From JACKIC01 sp964543795 (GTDB taxonomy: Bacteria > Planctomycetota > UBA1135 > UBA2386), in assembly GCA_964543795.1 (NCBI GenBank), contig CAZIZN010000021.1, positions 1-64,000 of the forward strand: 64,000 nucleotides of DNA. Direction: 5' to 3'. The notes below the pieces were generated by a model. The model ran no database searches and was not told the DNA's origin. It was given only the letters and a program-made list of their open reading frames with translations. This document shows positions 1 through 8,287 of this stretch, piece after piece (within the stretch, counting starts at the first letter, position 1; every line of letters begins with the position of its first letter). A program made the position numbers and the translations under genes.

Positions 1-1998
1 GGCCGGCACCTCGATCTCGGCGGTGAGGGTCTTCGAGCGGTTCTTCACGTTCGGGAACACCGACTCCATCATCCCGATCATGCCCTCGGACAGCGTGATC
101 GAGGTGCGCGTGCCCATCAGGTCGGGACGGCCGACTGCCGCGCCGTCCAGCCGCTCGAAGACGCGGTCGTCCATCGGCAGCACGCCGTTCTTGGTGGCCT
201 CCGCCAAGAACAGTGCCTGCAGCTCGGCCAGCTTCGTCGGGTTCTTCGCCGCCAGGTCGTTGGCCAGGCTGAAGTCCGTGCGCGTGTCGTAGAGCTGCCA
301 GGCGGAGTTGTCCTGCAGCGACCGGCGCGCCTTGGTTTCCCACGGCGCCTTGTGGATCGTGCGTGCGAACCAGCCGTCGTGGTAGATCGCGCGGTTGCCG
401 GCGACCTCGAAGTACTGCGTGTCGTGCCGCTCCTTCGCCTTCGCGTCGTCGAAGGTGTAGGCCAGGCTCGTGCCGGCCATCGGGATCTGCTTCACGCCGT
501 TGACGCTCGTGGGTTCGGGCAGTCCGGCGGCCTGCAGCACCGTCGGCGCGACGTCGATCACATGGCTGAACTGGGAGCGGATCTCGTTCCTGGCCTTGAT
601 GCCCTTGGGCCACGAGACGACCATGCCGTTGCGCGTACCGCCGAAGTCCGACGGAACCTGCTTCGTCCAGGCGAACGGTGCGTCGAGCGCCACCGCCCAG
701 CCGGCGGCCATGTGCGGGTAGGTCTCGGGGCCGCCCCACTTGTCGTAGTACTCGAGCATGTCCTCGACCTTCTCGAGCACACCGTTGAAGTAGGTCATCT
801 CGCTGAACATGCCGTTCATGCCGCCCTCGGCGCTGGTCCCGTTGTCGCCGGCGATATAGAAGACCAGCGTGTTGTCGGCCTCGCCCACCTCGGCGAAGGC
901 ATCGAGCATGCGGCCGATTTCGTGGTCGGTGTACTCGGCGAAGGCGGCGTAGACCTCGGCCTGGCGCGTGAACAGACGCTTCTCGTCGGCCGAGAGCGAG
1001 TCCCAATCCTTGATCTCCGGCGGCTTCGGCGCCAGCTTCGTGCCGGGAGGCACCACACCGAGCTCGATCTGCCGCGCCAACGACTGCTCGCGCAGCTTGT
1101 CCCAGCCCATGTCGAACTTGCCCTTCCACTTGTCGATCCAGACCTGCGGCACGTGGTGCGGCGCGTGGGTGGCGCCTGGCGCGAAATAGACGAAGGACGG
1201 CTTGTCCGGCGTCATGGCTTTCTGGTGCTTGATCCACGCCCGCGCCTTGTCCGTCATGTCGGTCATGAAGTGGAAGGTCGGGTCGTTCGGCAGTTCGACG
1301 AGCGTCGTGCCGTCGTAGATGAGCGGTGCCCACTGATTGGTCTCGCCACCGAAGAAGCCGTAGAACTTGTCGAAGCCCTGGCGCATCGGCCAGCGGTCGA
1401 ACGGCCCCGAGACGCTGATCTCCCACGACGCGGTCTCGTGCCACTTGCCGAAGGCCCCGGTGGAGTAGCCGTTCAGCCGCAGCATCTCGGCCAGCGGCGC
1501 CGTCGTGCTGGGCACCTGGCCGGTATTGCCCGGGAAGCCGGTGGCCATCTCGGTGATGAAACCCATGTTCAGCTGGTGATGGTTGCGGCCGGACTTCAGT
1601 GCCGCGCGGGTCGGCGAACACAGCGCGGTGGTGTGGAAGTTGTTGTACCGCAGCCCACCCTCGGCGAGCTTGTCCAGCGTGGGCATCGCCACCGGGCCGC
1701 CGAAGCTGCTCGGCACGCCGAACCCCATGTCGTCGATGAGCACGATCACGACGTTGGGCGCACCTTGCGGTGCCTTGACCTCGAAGCGCGGCGGCATCTT
1801 CACCTTGCGCGCGTCGACCTCGGTGATGACGGGCCGCTCGGGCTCGGCGATCGGCAGCACCGTGCGATCGATGCCGTCGCCCGCGCGGCTTGGGTCCTGT
1901 GCGTCCGAACGAGGCGGGGGCGCATTGCAGGCGAGCACGAGAAGGGAGAGGCCGATCGTCGGCACGACGATCCGGCCGCGGGGCGTTCGTTGGTTCAT
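1..1998 (-). CDS. Arylsulfatase-type lipoprotein sulfatase (3' end beyond window)
   Basis: Hydrolyses sulfate esters, probably of sulfated polysaccharides or glycolipids, on the outside of the cell. At least 666 codons are present and the C terminus runs off the window. The N terminus has a hydrophobic stretch ending LLVLAC (Cys24), a lipobox, so a lipoprotein is likely. A metal-binding VLIDDMG motif is followed by LCSPTRAAL, the sulfatase signature, with the formylglycine-forming Cys at residue 127 (codon 1618-1620). GAFGKWH and YIAGDNGTS are further sulfatase blocks. ATG at 1998 is chosen because it gives the lipoprotein signal; no good Shine-Dalgarno precedes it. It lies 63 bp after the barrel-like lipoprotein gene on the same strand, so co-transcription is possible. 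The Cys implies that a formylglycine-generating enzyme is needed; none is visible here. The substrate cannot be read from sequence. Confidence 0.9.
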   Translation of the reverse strand, partial: MNQRTPRGRIVVPTIGLSLLVLACNAPPPRSDAQDPSRAGDGIDRTVLPIAEPERPVITEVDARKVKMPPRFEVKAPQGAPNVVIVLIDDMGFGVPSSFGGPVAMPTLDKLAEGGLRYNNFHTTALCSPTRAALKSGRNHHQLNMGFITEMATGFPGNTGQVPSTTAPLAEMLRLNGYSTGAFGKWHETASWEISVSGPFDRWPMRQGFDKFYGFFGGETNQWAPLIYDGTTLVELPNDPTFHFMTDMTDKARAWIKHQKAMTPDKPSFVYFAPGATHAPHHVPQVWIDKWKGKFDMGWDKLREQSLARQIELGVVPPGTKLAPKPPEIKDWDSLSADEKRLFTRQAEVYAAFAEYTDHEIGRMLDAFAEVGEADNTLVFYIAGDNGTSAEGGMNGMFSEMTYFNGVLEKVEDMLEYYDKWGGPETYPHMAAGWAVALDAPFAWTKQVPSDFGGTRNGMVVSWPKGIKARNEIRSQFSHVIDVAPTVLQAAGLPEPTSVNGVKQIPMAGTSLAYTFDDAKAKERHDTQYFEVAGNRAIYHDGWFARTIHKAPWETKARRSLQDNSAWQLYDTRTDFSLANDLAAKNPTKLAELQALFLAEATKNGVLPMDDRVFERLDGAAVGRPDLMGTRTSITLSEGMIGMMESVFPNVKNRSKTLTAEIEVPA

Positions 1999-2061
1999 GA
2001 GGGATCGGGAATCGGGAAGGCGATGCGGAGCGAGGATCCGGGCAATCGGAAGATCAGAGCC

Positions 2062-2913
2062 TCAGAAGGCGATGCGCATGCCCAGCAGCGGGCCGCTGAA
2101 GGAGACGTCCATGGCGAGGTCTTCCTCGTCGAAGTCCATGCCGAGCTGCCGCCAGCCAAGCCCGATGCCGACGGCGTGCGACACCTTCCAGCCGAGGGTC
2201 GCGAGCAGCTGGTAGCTGAGGTCGGTGCCGACGCCGAAGCCACCGACATCGGCTTGGGCGACGAACTGGAACGAAGCACCGATCGGGATCGTTGCGCGCC
2301 CGCCCACGACGGGGTCGAAGAACGTCTCGCCGACGCTGCGATTGGCGAGGCTGGTCTGCAGCCCTGCCTCGACATCGATCAGGCGAACGCCGCCGAGCAG
2401 ATCGAACACCGCACCGTCCTGGCCGGGCGGCCGCCATGCGGCGCTGAGCTGCGCGTGCCACAGTTCGTTGGTGCCGCGCACGGTCGCGGCGCCCAGCGGG
2501 CCGGTGGCCTCGCCCGCGAGATCCATCCAGGTGACGTCGCCGAGCACGCCCCACTCGCGGCTGAACCACGCCTCCCCGGCGAGCATGAGCCCGCCTTCGA
2601 GGTTCTCGAGGATGTCCTCGAACTCCGCATTCACGGGCGCGCTGCCGCTGCCGCCCACGCGCACGTCGCCGGTGATCCCGGCGGCCCAGAGGTAGGGTTC
2701 GATGGCGAACGAGAAGCCGGGATCGGGCGCCGCAGGGGCTGCGCGGGTGTCTTGTTGCCGGGGCCCGGCAGACGGTGCTGCGGCCACGGCGTGCGGCAGC
2801 CTGGCCGGGACGGTGCTCGGCGGCGGCGCGACGCACGCCGCTGCGCCCAGCAGGACGCACGCGACAACGAGGGCCGTGCAGGTGGAGGAACGACGACGGT
2901 AAGGCGAGAGCAA
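2062..2913 (-). CDS. Outer-membrane barrel-like lipoprotein of unknown function
   Basis: 283 aa. A TTG start at 2913 is chosen because GAGGA lies 5 nt upstream and it gives a clean lipoprotein signal (LLGAAAC lipobox, Cys near 26); no ATG fits. After a Pro/Ala-rich linker, the chain shows alternating hydrophobic and glycine-rich strands (for example FSFAIEPYLWAAGITGDVRV, LGWRQLGMDFDEEDLAMDV) and ends in Phe (GMRIAF). This is the pattern of a small outer-membrane barrel. It resembles generic barrel proteins with no assigned function. It sits directly upstream of the sulfatase gene, which suggests a role at the cell surface in the same process, but that is inference. A lipobox on a barrel is unusual; a periplasmic beta-sheet lipoprotein is the alternative. 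Confidence 0.75.
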   Translation of the reverse strand: MLSPYRRRSSTCTALVVACVLLGAAACVAPPPSTVPARLPHAVAAAPSAGPRQQDTRAAPAAPDPGFSFAIEPYLWAAGITGDVRVGGSGSAPVNAEFEDILENLEGGLMLAGEAWFSREWGVLGDVTWMDLAGEATGPLGAATVRGTNELWHAQLSAAWRPPGQDGAVFDLLGGVRLIDVEAGLQTSLANRSVGETFFDPVVGGRATIPIGASFQFVAQADVGGFGVGTDLSYQLLATLGWKVSHAVGIGLGWRQLGMDFDEEDLAMDVSFSGPLLGMRIAF

Positions 2914-2972
2914 GCGGGTCCTCGGATGCGATGGAGCGGGCGCCACAGGCCACAGGCCCGGTCGGACCACGA

Positions 2973-3000
2973 TGCCTACGACGACTCTGCGCAGTGTCAG
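2973..3000 (-). promoter_or_regulatory. Possible promoter for the barrel lipoprotein-sulfatase pair
   Basis: Read on the minus strand, CTGACA (3000-2995) and TAGGCA (2978-2973) are separated by 16 bp. They lie about 60 bp upstream of the TTG start at 2913. This is only a resemblance to a housekeeping-sigma promoter in a GC-rich background. Apart from this, the intergenic stretch 2914-3158 shows only a short GCCACAG duplication. Confidence 0.22.
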
Positions 3001-3158
3001 GCGCTCGCGTTCCCAGCGACATGCGCAGTAGTTCGGGGCGCGCTGAGGAATCCATCCCGCATGCCCCCGTGGATCGCCGCTGGCGCATGCGTCGCAGCAG
3101 GTGCCTACGAGTCGGGCTGCCCCCGCCCCTCCGGCACGTGACTCGGCGGACGCGCGGG

Positions 3159-4247
3159 TCAGCGCATCCGCTTGACGACCGCGAGCGCCCTCGCGCGCTC
3201 GTGCAGTTCGAGGCGCGCCTGCAGGTCCGCGGCGACCGGCACGAGCCGCACGCCGTTGCCGTACCAACGCTTCTCGCCCGCCTGATCGTCGCCGGGGTTG
3301 GGCAGGAACGCCGCCGGGCTCATCAGCAGCGTCCATTCGACCATCGGCTGCGTCGACGGACCCGCGAACAACGCGAGGCGCGGCGCGCCCTGGCCTTCGA
3401 GGTCGAGCTGCAGTTCGTGGCCGGCGCCGAGCAGCCAGCGCAGGCGGTCGGGCTCGGCGCGCAGCAGGCCCGCGCCCGCAACGAAGACCTCGTCGCCGCG
3501 ATCGGCGACCGCGGCCACCGCGGTGGCCGCGCGGCGAACGGCGGGATCGGGGGTGCCGTGCTGGCGCGGCAGGCGCTCCATCGACTGCACGAGCGGCGCG
3601 GCGATCAACGCCAGGCGTTCGGCCGGCACCTGCTCCTCTCGCGCCTTGGCGACGAGCACGCGTTCGAGCACGACGAGCGGCCCGAGCGCGATCGGCGAGA
3701 ACAGGTCGCCGCCGTCGCCCGCGCAGACGAGCCGCGGTCCGGCCCACGCGGTGTGGCGCGGCGTGTCGTGCGCGGGTCCGCCGCGGCGCCAGGGCTGCAG
3801 CGCGCGGTCCTCGACCACCACGACGACGTCGCGCAACCGCTGGCGCTGCGCCTGCGCCAGCGTCACGCGGACCGCGGCCCCGTCGCCGAGGCGCAGTTCG
3901 ACGCCGGCGGCGAACGGCCCCGCCTGCTCACCGCTGCGCAGATGCAGGAAGCCGTCGGGGGCGAGCAGCAGTTCGCAGCCCGACGGGAAGCCCAGCTTCA
4001 CGCCCTCGGTGCGGCACTCGATGTGTACGCCGCCCGGCGTGAGGCAGCCGCCGTCGCTCCAGACCAGCGGCCCCGGCTCGTGCCGTTCGTCGATGCCGCC
4101 GGCACCGAGCCCGAAGGCCGCGACCGGCACGGGGTCGCGTTCGCCGACGATGACGACCTCGGGGTGCAGGACCGGTGTCGGCGCGGGGGGTGGCTGTTGC
4201 GCGGCGAGCGGCAGCGCGGCCAGGAGGCAGAGGGCGGAAGGTCCCAT
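3159..4247 (-). CDS. Secreted protein of unknown function
   Basis: 362 aa. The N terminus (MGPSALCLLAALPLAAQQ) is a short signal peptide with a likely cut after Ala-Gln. I recognise no domain in the mature part. It is rich in beta-prone segments with repeated references to charged/glycine turns, and it contains two WSDGG- and GDGG-type loops but no recognisable catalytic motif. The C-terminal 60 residues become helical and basic, ending VKRMR. The gene stands alone between a 245-bp gap and the lower-GC island. Its high GC and codon use match the bulk of the window rather than the island. Function unknown. Confidence 0.75.
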   Translation of the reverse strand: MGPSALCLLAALPLAAQQPPPAPTPVLHPEVVIVGERDPVPVAAFGLGAGGIDERHEPGPLVWSDGGCLTPGGVHIECRTEGVKLGFPSGCELLLAPDGFLHLRSGEQAGPFAAGVELRLGDGAAVRVTLAQAQRQRLRDVVVVVEDRALQPWRRGGPAHDTPRHTAWAGPRLVCAGDGGDLFSPIALGPLVVLERVLVAKAREEQVPAERLALIAAPLVQSMERLPRQHGTPDPAVRRAATAVAAVADRGDEVFVAGAGLLRAEPDRLRWLLGAGHELQLDLEGQGAPRLALFAGPSTQPMVEWTLLMSPAAFLPNPGDDQAGEKRWYGNGVRLVPVAADLQARLELHERARALAVVKRMR

Positions 4248-4379
4248 CGCATGGGCCTATCGGTTGCCGGGGGGCCAGGACTGGACGCTGACGCAGGCCC
4301 CGCCAGAGCCGCGTTGGCCACCTCGGTCGACGCCACCCCGGCGTGGTTGCCTTCGTGGCGCAACCGACCCGGCGGGTCG

Positions 4380-4796
4380 TCAGACGATCACGTCTTGCAC
4401 CTGTCGCACTGCTGCTCCACCGGCCGCGCGAGTCGTCCTCCCTCGTGTCGACAGGGTCCAAAAGGCGCCGGCGGCAAGGAAGCAAGCTGTGGCCAGCTTC
4501 GCCTTGGTGGTCATCGTGAACCAGGCGCCCCCGCAACCACAGGGCCTGTCGGCGAACACGACCAGCACGACACCGACCGCGAAGGCCACGACCATCCAGC
4601 ATCCCAGACGCCAGTACGTCCTCGTCACCAGCAGAACACCGATGACGATTTCCGCGACCGAGACCGTCGCCCAAGACCACTGTTCGCCCCACAACGTGCC
4701 GCCCACTGGTCCCCGAGTCAGCTTCGACAATGCAAACGCCCATAGGCATATCGCCATGCCAGCGCGCAGGAGCCATGTCGCCGACACGTGCTTCAC
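4380..4796 (-). CDS. MauE/DoxX-like four-helix membrane protein
   Basis: 138 aa. The GTG start at 4796 overlaps the stop of the upstream gene (GTGA, 4793-4796), with GGAGG upstream; a longer reading from 5063 would run through that gene and is less likely. Four hydrophobic segments are visible, near 8-25, 43-60, 67-85 and 100-118. Between segments three and four is RPCGCGG, the Cys-X-Cys loop seen in MauE/DoxX-type redox-associated membrane proteins, which support disulfide handling or quinone-linked redox at the membrane. The upstream genes include a secreted protein with 13 mature cysteines, so a role in disulfide formation is attractive but unproven. It is the last gene of the lower-GC island. 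Confidence 0.7.
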   Translation of the reverse strand: MKHVSATWLLRAGMAICLWAFALSKLTRGPVGGTLWGEQWSWATVSVAEIVIGVLLVTRTYWRLGCWMVVAFAVGVVLVVFADRPCGCGGAWFTMTTKAKLATACFLAAGAFWTLSTRGRTTRAAGGAAVRQVQDVIV

Positions 4797-6406
4797 CTGC
4801 CATCCTCCGGGACAAAGCGACAATGAGCCCTCGATACCCGTGGGTCGGAGGTCTGCGCGAACGTGACTGGCGACGGACGGCACCCTCTTGTGTGCACGAT
4901 GCAATCCTCGATCACGGACTTCACCCAGAACACCGCCTGTCCTTTCTCGTCGACCGGCGCATCGACGACGAACTTCTTCCGACCCTCGCCCACTTCCACT
5001 TGCACCATGCGAACTCCCTGACCTTCGCATTGCAGCACGTACATGCGGATGTCGGCGCGCCATTCCAGATCGAATGTCGTCGGTTCGCCTGCGCGTACGG
5101 TGAATTTCTTTCGTTCCAACGCTCCGAACGCCCAGTCGCCTCGCCCCAGCAGGCTGTAATTACCGGGAGGCAGTTCGATCGAATCTCCCAGATCCACCAC
5201 CTGGAACGGCCACTTGCTGCCGCCATTCACGATGACCTTGAATTTCGCCTCCACGTCGCCGAACTTGGGCAACTTGCCGATCGTCACCTTCTGCAGTCGA
5301 ACCTCCTCGCCGACGGGCGACACAACGATCTCCGTGGGACCCGTGTAGTCCGCCAGGCGCACGACAGGAATCCGGTCGGTGCGCCGCGGCCCGTGTCGCA
5401 GGATGCACGACGTTGTCGCAACCCTGAGGTTCTTGTCTGGCTTCCCGTCGTCGAGGAAGAGCACCGTGAGCGTATTCTCGTGCTCCTTCGCCAGCCGCTC
5501 CCGCCATTCGCGCAGGAAGCTCAGGGTGACCGGATCCTGCAACAGAGTTCCGGGATGACTGATGGTGCCATCGAGCAGCTCGTCACCGATGTATCGAACG
5601 CTGGCCACAACGGGCATCTGTGCGGGTACCGTGCTCACGCCTGCGCGAAGCATCAGGGTCAGCGGAGCACTCCTGGCCTTCACATAGTGCTCATGGCGCA
5701 GTTCATAGCTGTGCCCGCGGCCCGGCAATTCACCATTCAACAATGCGCCATTCAGGCGGTACAACCCAGGCCGCAGCTCTCGGGTATGGTAGATTGCCGA
5801 AGCTTCGTTCGGACCCGGGAACGAGTTGGGCTCCCACGCCTCCGTGCCGAAGTCCTGCTGTGACAGCCGCAGCACGGCGCCGGGAAAGCCGCTCCCCGTC
5901 TCGACGTCCCTGACCTCGATCAGCTGCGTCGACGTGGCATTGCTCAACTCGTGTCGGCTCCCGGGGCCGGGCGACACGATCCACCCGACGCACTGGTCGC
6001 TCGTGCATACCGCGAGATGCGTCCACTGCTCGCCGCCGGGAGCAGCAGGCACCCGCCACCAACCGTCCGGCTCCGCTGGAATTCCCGGGGGTGGAAGGAC
6101 GTACCGTTCCTGGCCGGTACTCCAGACGAAGGAGAGCGCCTCTGGCGCCTCGCCGCGTATCCGCACCAGGATCTCGTCGCTCGGCAACTCTGCGGCCGGC
6201 ACACGCTCCAAGTGCGCTGCTTCCTCCGCCACGATCGAGGTCTGATGCTCTTCTTCCACCTCCTCCGCCACTGGCACAACGCGGGGCGTCACTCCGGCCG
6301 ACCACGGAGCGCAACGCAACAGCAGGGCGACAGCCACGGCTGCGCAGGAGAGCCACATGGCTACCACCCATGACTTGGTGAATATCCTTGAAGAATCTCT
6401 TGTCAT
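4793..6406 (-). CDS. Membrane-anchored protein of unknown function in the low-GC island
   Basis: 537 aa. ATG at 6406 has a strong GGAGGGG just upstream. A single hydrophobic segment near residues 12-30 (SWVVAMWLSCAAVAVALLL) should act as an N-terminal anchor or uncleaved signal, with the rest outside the membrane. The remaining 500 residues look like successive beta-sandwich modules (segments such as GLYRLNGALLNGELPGRG and PPGNYSLLGRGDWAFGALE resemble carboxypeptidase-regulatory or invasin-like folds). No catalytic motif is evident. The gene is coupled to the MauE/DoxX-like gene by a GTGA overlap. Its base composition is lower in GC than the flanking genes: 4861-4920 has 36 G+C of 60, against 44 of 60 at 13141-13200. 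This fits a horizontally acquired island. Confidence 0.75.
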   Translation of the reverse strand: MTRDSSRIFTKSWVVAMWLSCAAVAVALLLRCAPWSAGVTPRVVPVAEEVEEEHQTSIVAEEAAHLERVPAAELPSDEILVRIRGEAPEALSFVWSTGQERYVLPPPGIPAEPDGWWRVPAAPGGEQWTHLAVCTSDQCVGWIVSPGPGSRHELSNATSTQLIEVRDVETGSGFPGAVLRLSQQDFGTEAWEPNSFPGPNEASAIYHTRELRPGLYRLNGALLNGELPGRGHSYELRHEHYVKARSAPLTLMLRAGVSTVPAQMPVVASVRYIGDELLDGTISHPGTLLQDPVTLSFLREWRERLAKEHENTLTVLFLDDGKPDKNLRVATTSCILRHGPRRTDRIPVVRLADYTGPTEIVVSPVGEEVRLQKVTIGKLPKFGDVEAKFKVIVNGGSKWPFQVVDLGDSIELPPGNYSLLGRGDWAFGALERKKFTVRAGEPTTFDLEWRADIRMYVLQCEGQGVRMVQVEVGEGRKKFVVDAPVDEKGQAVFWVKSVIEDCIVHTRGCRPSPVTFAQTSDPRVSRAHCRFVPEDGR

Positions 6407-6488
6407 ACCCCCTCCAGAGCAATTGGTGGTTCTCCGGAATGCTCCTCACGACTGGATTCCGTGCATGTAGGATCGCGCTTCCACGTTC

Positions 6489-6965
6489 CTATGATGGATC
6501 GCATTCACAGAGCCGCTCTCCGTAGGGAGCTACAGGAACTTCCTCCAAGTCATAGAACTGCTGATCGCATTGCCGCGGGTCGCTCTCCGTCCCACAGTTC
6601 TCCTCTTCGTCGCAACCAAGGATGTAGTAGCCACCGATGCCCGGACCGTGCAGGTCTGGGTCGAACGCAACGGTGCCGCTGCAAGGAGGATTGGGTGCGA
6701 AACCACCTTCACTATCCTCGCAGCGACACGTTTGGGTCCATCCCGGAACACCCGACCCAAAGCCATCGGTGAAGGGTTGACACTGGTAGGGGTCGTCGGG
6801 GCACAATCCCTCACACGTCGGATTGAGCACCCAATGCGGGCACGGCTCATGGATCCATATTTTTGACACGCGCATGGAGCATGTCCCTTCGGTGGCCGGT
6901 GCGGAAACAGCGGCGACGCCGAGTAGCATGAACAGCATAGCAAGCACACGAATACACGATTCCAT
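6489..6965 (-). CDS. Small cysteine-rich secreted protein
   Basis: 158 aa. ATG at 6965 has GGAAGGAG seven to eight nt upstream, a strong ribosome site. The N terminus (SCIRVLAMLFMLLGVAAVSA) is a signal peptide. The mature chain carries 13 Cys, many in short-spaced clusters (CEGLCPDD, CRCED, CECDPS), so it is probably disulfide-rich and extracytoplasmic. I do not recognise a family. Its start lies inside the 3' end of the sigma factor reading frame, with an unusual 119-bp overlap that depends on the copy number of a 10-bp repeat (see findings). Synteny with a sigma factor, an anchored protein and a MauE/DoxX-like redox protein suggests one envelope-related unit. Confidence 0.7.
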   Translation of the reverse strand: MESCIRVLAMLFMLLGVAAVSAPATEGTCSMRVSKIWIHEPCPHWVLNPTCEGLCPDDPYQCQPFTDGFGSGVPGWTQTCRCEDSEGGFAPNPPCSGTVAFDPDLHGPGIGGYYILGCDEEENCGTESDPRQCDQQFYDLEEVPVAPYGERLCECDPS

Positions 6966-7590
6966 CTAAGTGCTCCTTCCTTGGGGTTTCAATCTGGATG
7001 CTGGGCTCGGCTGGGCTCGGCTGGGCTCGGCTGGGCTCGGATAGCGCAGCCGAAACACACTTCCACAGACGCTCGATGCTCGACGATTCGGACAAGAATC
7101 GGTTGATTCTGCGCTGCGCTGCCCACACTTCGCGAGTTGTCATGCCAGAGTCTTGTGCAACCCTGGACCACGAGTCCCCGTCGAAACGCACGCTCACGAA
7201 CAAGGATGCGTCGACCTCGGCGAGTCCCGCTTCCACCGCTGCTTGCAGCAAGGCCTCCCTCGCCCGCTCCCACACGGACTCCCCTGACTCGCCGCGCGCA
7301 CCCAGGCAATCAGGGCCGTCCGTCACCACGATCTGCCGGCGCCGTCTCCGCCAGCCATCGACGACCACTCTCGCCAGGACTCTGAAGCAATACGCCGACA
7401 GCGACTTGAAGTTCTGCTTCTTGACCGCCGAGATGACCCGGAGCACGACGTCCTGAGCGAGGTCGTCCGCCTCCTGGAACTCGCCAAGTCTGTGCAGGCG
7501 CGCGATCATCTTTCCTCGAATCTCCGACCAATCCTGGTCGCCAGACTCGTCGGCGGGACACCGCTTCGATTCGCGCCTTTCAAGTGCCAC
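6847..7590 (-). CDS. ECF-like RNA polymerase sigma factor with repeat-dependent C terminus
   Basis: 247 aa in the frame shown. GTG at 7590 is chosen because AGGAG lies seven nt upstream; earlier in-frame starts have no such site. Region 2 is recognisable at about 35-85 (EADDLAQDVVLRVISAVKK, then a W/Arg-rich segment) and region 4 at about 150-180 (SWSRVAQDSGMTTREVWAAQ, a helix-turn-helix). It should direct RNA polymerase to a small set of promoters, perhaps those of its own island. No anti-sigma gene is adjacent. After about residue 195 the chain enters four copies of a 10-bp repeat, translated as a Ser/Pro/Ala/Glu-rich tract, then runs on through the ribosome site and start of the next gene to a stop at 6847. 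The last 50 residues are therefore probably not native sequence in every cell. Confidence 0.75.
   Translation of the reverse strand: MALERRESKRCPADESGDQDWSEIRGKMIARLHRLGEFQEADDLAQDVVLRVISAVKKQNFKSLSAYCFRVLARVVVDGWRRRRRQIVVTDGPDCLGARGESGESVWERAREALLQAAVEAGLAEVDASLFVSVRFDGDSWSRVAQDSGMTTREVWAAQRRINRFLSESSSIERLWKCVSAALSEPSRAQPSPAEPSIQIETPRKEHLDGIVYSCACYAVHATRRRRCFRTGHRRDMLHARVKNMDP
7001..7040. repeat. Four perfect copies of a 10-bp tandem repeat
   Basis: GCTGGGCTCG occurs four times head-to-tail without mismatch, inside the 3' coding part of the sigma factor gene. Because 10 is not a multiple of 3, each gain or loss of one copy changes the reading frame downstream. With three copies the frame would stop at TAG (6966-6968), directly before the ATG of the next gene. 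With five copies it would stop at TGA (6989-6991). With the four copies seen it reads on to 6847. Confidence 0.95.
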
Positions 7591-7816
7591 TAGAACTCTC
7601 CTTCGGGAGGCCTGGAAGACCCGCTGAGCAGTGACGCACATCACCGAGAGCTCAGATCGGATCGAGCAAGGCGCCAGGTGGGCTCCGGGCAGGCGGGTCC
7701 ACCTCACTCAGAATGTTGGTTCGATGCGGACCGGTCAACCCCCTCCCCACCGAGCCACCAAGCCCGCCCAGCCCTCAATCGGATCACAGCGACGGCCATC
7801 GCCCGGTCACCAGACC

Positions 7817-8287
7817 TCACGCCTGCAGGAACGCCCGGACCGCCTCGATCAGGCCCGGCTGCGCGTGCGGACCGATCGTCTTGACCGCAGCACCCTCCAG
7901 CTCGCGGATCCGCACCGGCAGCTCGGCCTCCTGGTCGGCGACCAGCACGTAGCCCGCCTCCCGGAACCGCCGCGCCGTCGCCACCTGGTGGTCGTTCCGC
8001 GTCTCGCCGAAGGCGGCGCGGCGCGGCAGGACCAGCACCGGTTTGCCGAGCTGCAGCGCCGAGAGGATCGTGCCGGTGCCGGCGTGGCCGACGAGCAAGG
8101 TCGCGCGCTCCATCGCGTCGGCGAACTCGGCGGGCGACAGGAACCGCTGCCAGCGCATGTGCCGCGGTTCGTAGACGCCTTCGCCGATCTGCGCGAAGCA
8201 CTCGCCGCCGCCCGCCGCCGCCCAGGCATCCATCGCGCGGACCAGGCGGTCGAACGGCGTCTGGTGGCCCACCGTGACGAAGATCAC
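7817..8287 (-). CDS. Alg13/PssE-like glycosyltransferase catalytic subunit
   Basis: 156 aa, the usual size for a stand-alone C-terminal half of a GT28-type glycosyltransferase. GTG at 8287 overlaps the stop of the upstream gene (GTGA). The start IFVTVGHQTPFDRLVRAMD and the later LLVGHAGTGTILSALQLGKP are the nucleotide-sugar binding features of Alg13/EpsE/PssE proteins. The sequence then runs through a typical LPRRAAFGETRNDHQ segment. It is expected to work with the Alg14-like membrane subunit encoded just upstream to add the second sugar to a lipid-linked carrier during surface polysaccharide synthesis. It is remote from the main polysaccharide cluster at 46642-62827. Donor and acceptor cannot be read from sequence. 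Confidence 0.88.
   Translation of the reverse strand: MIFVTVGHQTPFDRLVRAMDAWAAAGGGECFAQIGEGVYEPRHMRWQRFLSPAEFADAMERATLLVGHAGTGTILSALQLGKPVLVLPRRAAFGETRNDHQVATARRFREAGYVLVADQEAELPVRIRELEGAAVKTIGPHAQPGLIEAVRAFLQA

Noticed and set aside
352..3141. 929-aa plus-strand open frame over the sulfatase and barrel genes
   Set aside because: It is a GC-rich antisense shadow: His/Arg/Asp-rich with no domain, while the minus strand has a clear sulfatase signature and a lipoprotein.
4380..5063. 227-aa version of the MauE/DoxX-like gene
   Set aside because: The first 89 residues overlap the upstream gene in another frame and are Arg/Gly-rich; the GTG at 4796 with GTGA coupling gives a clean four-helix protein.
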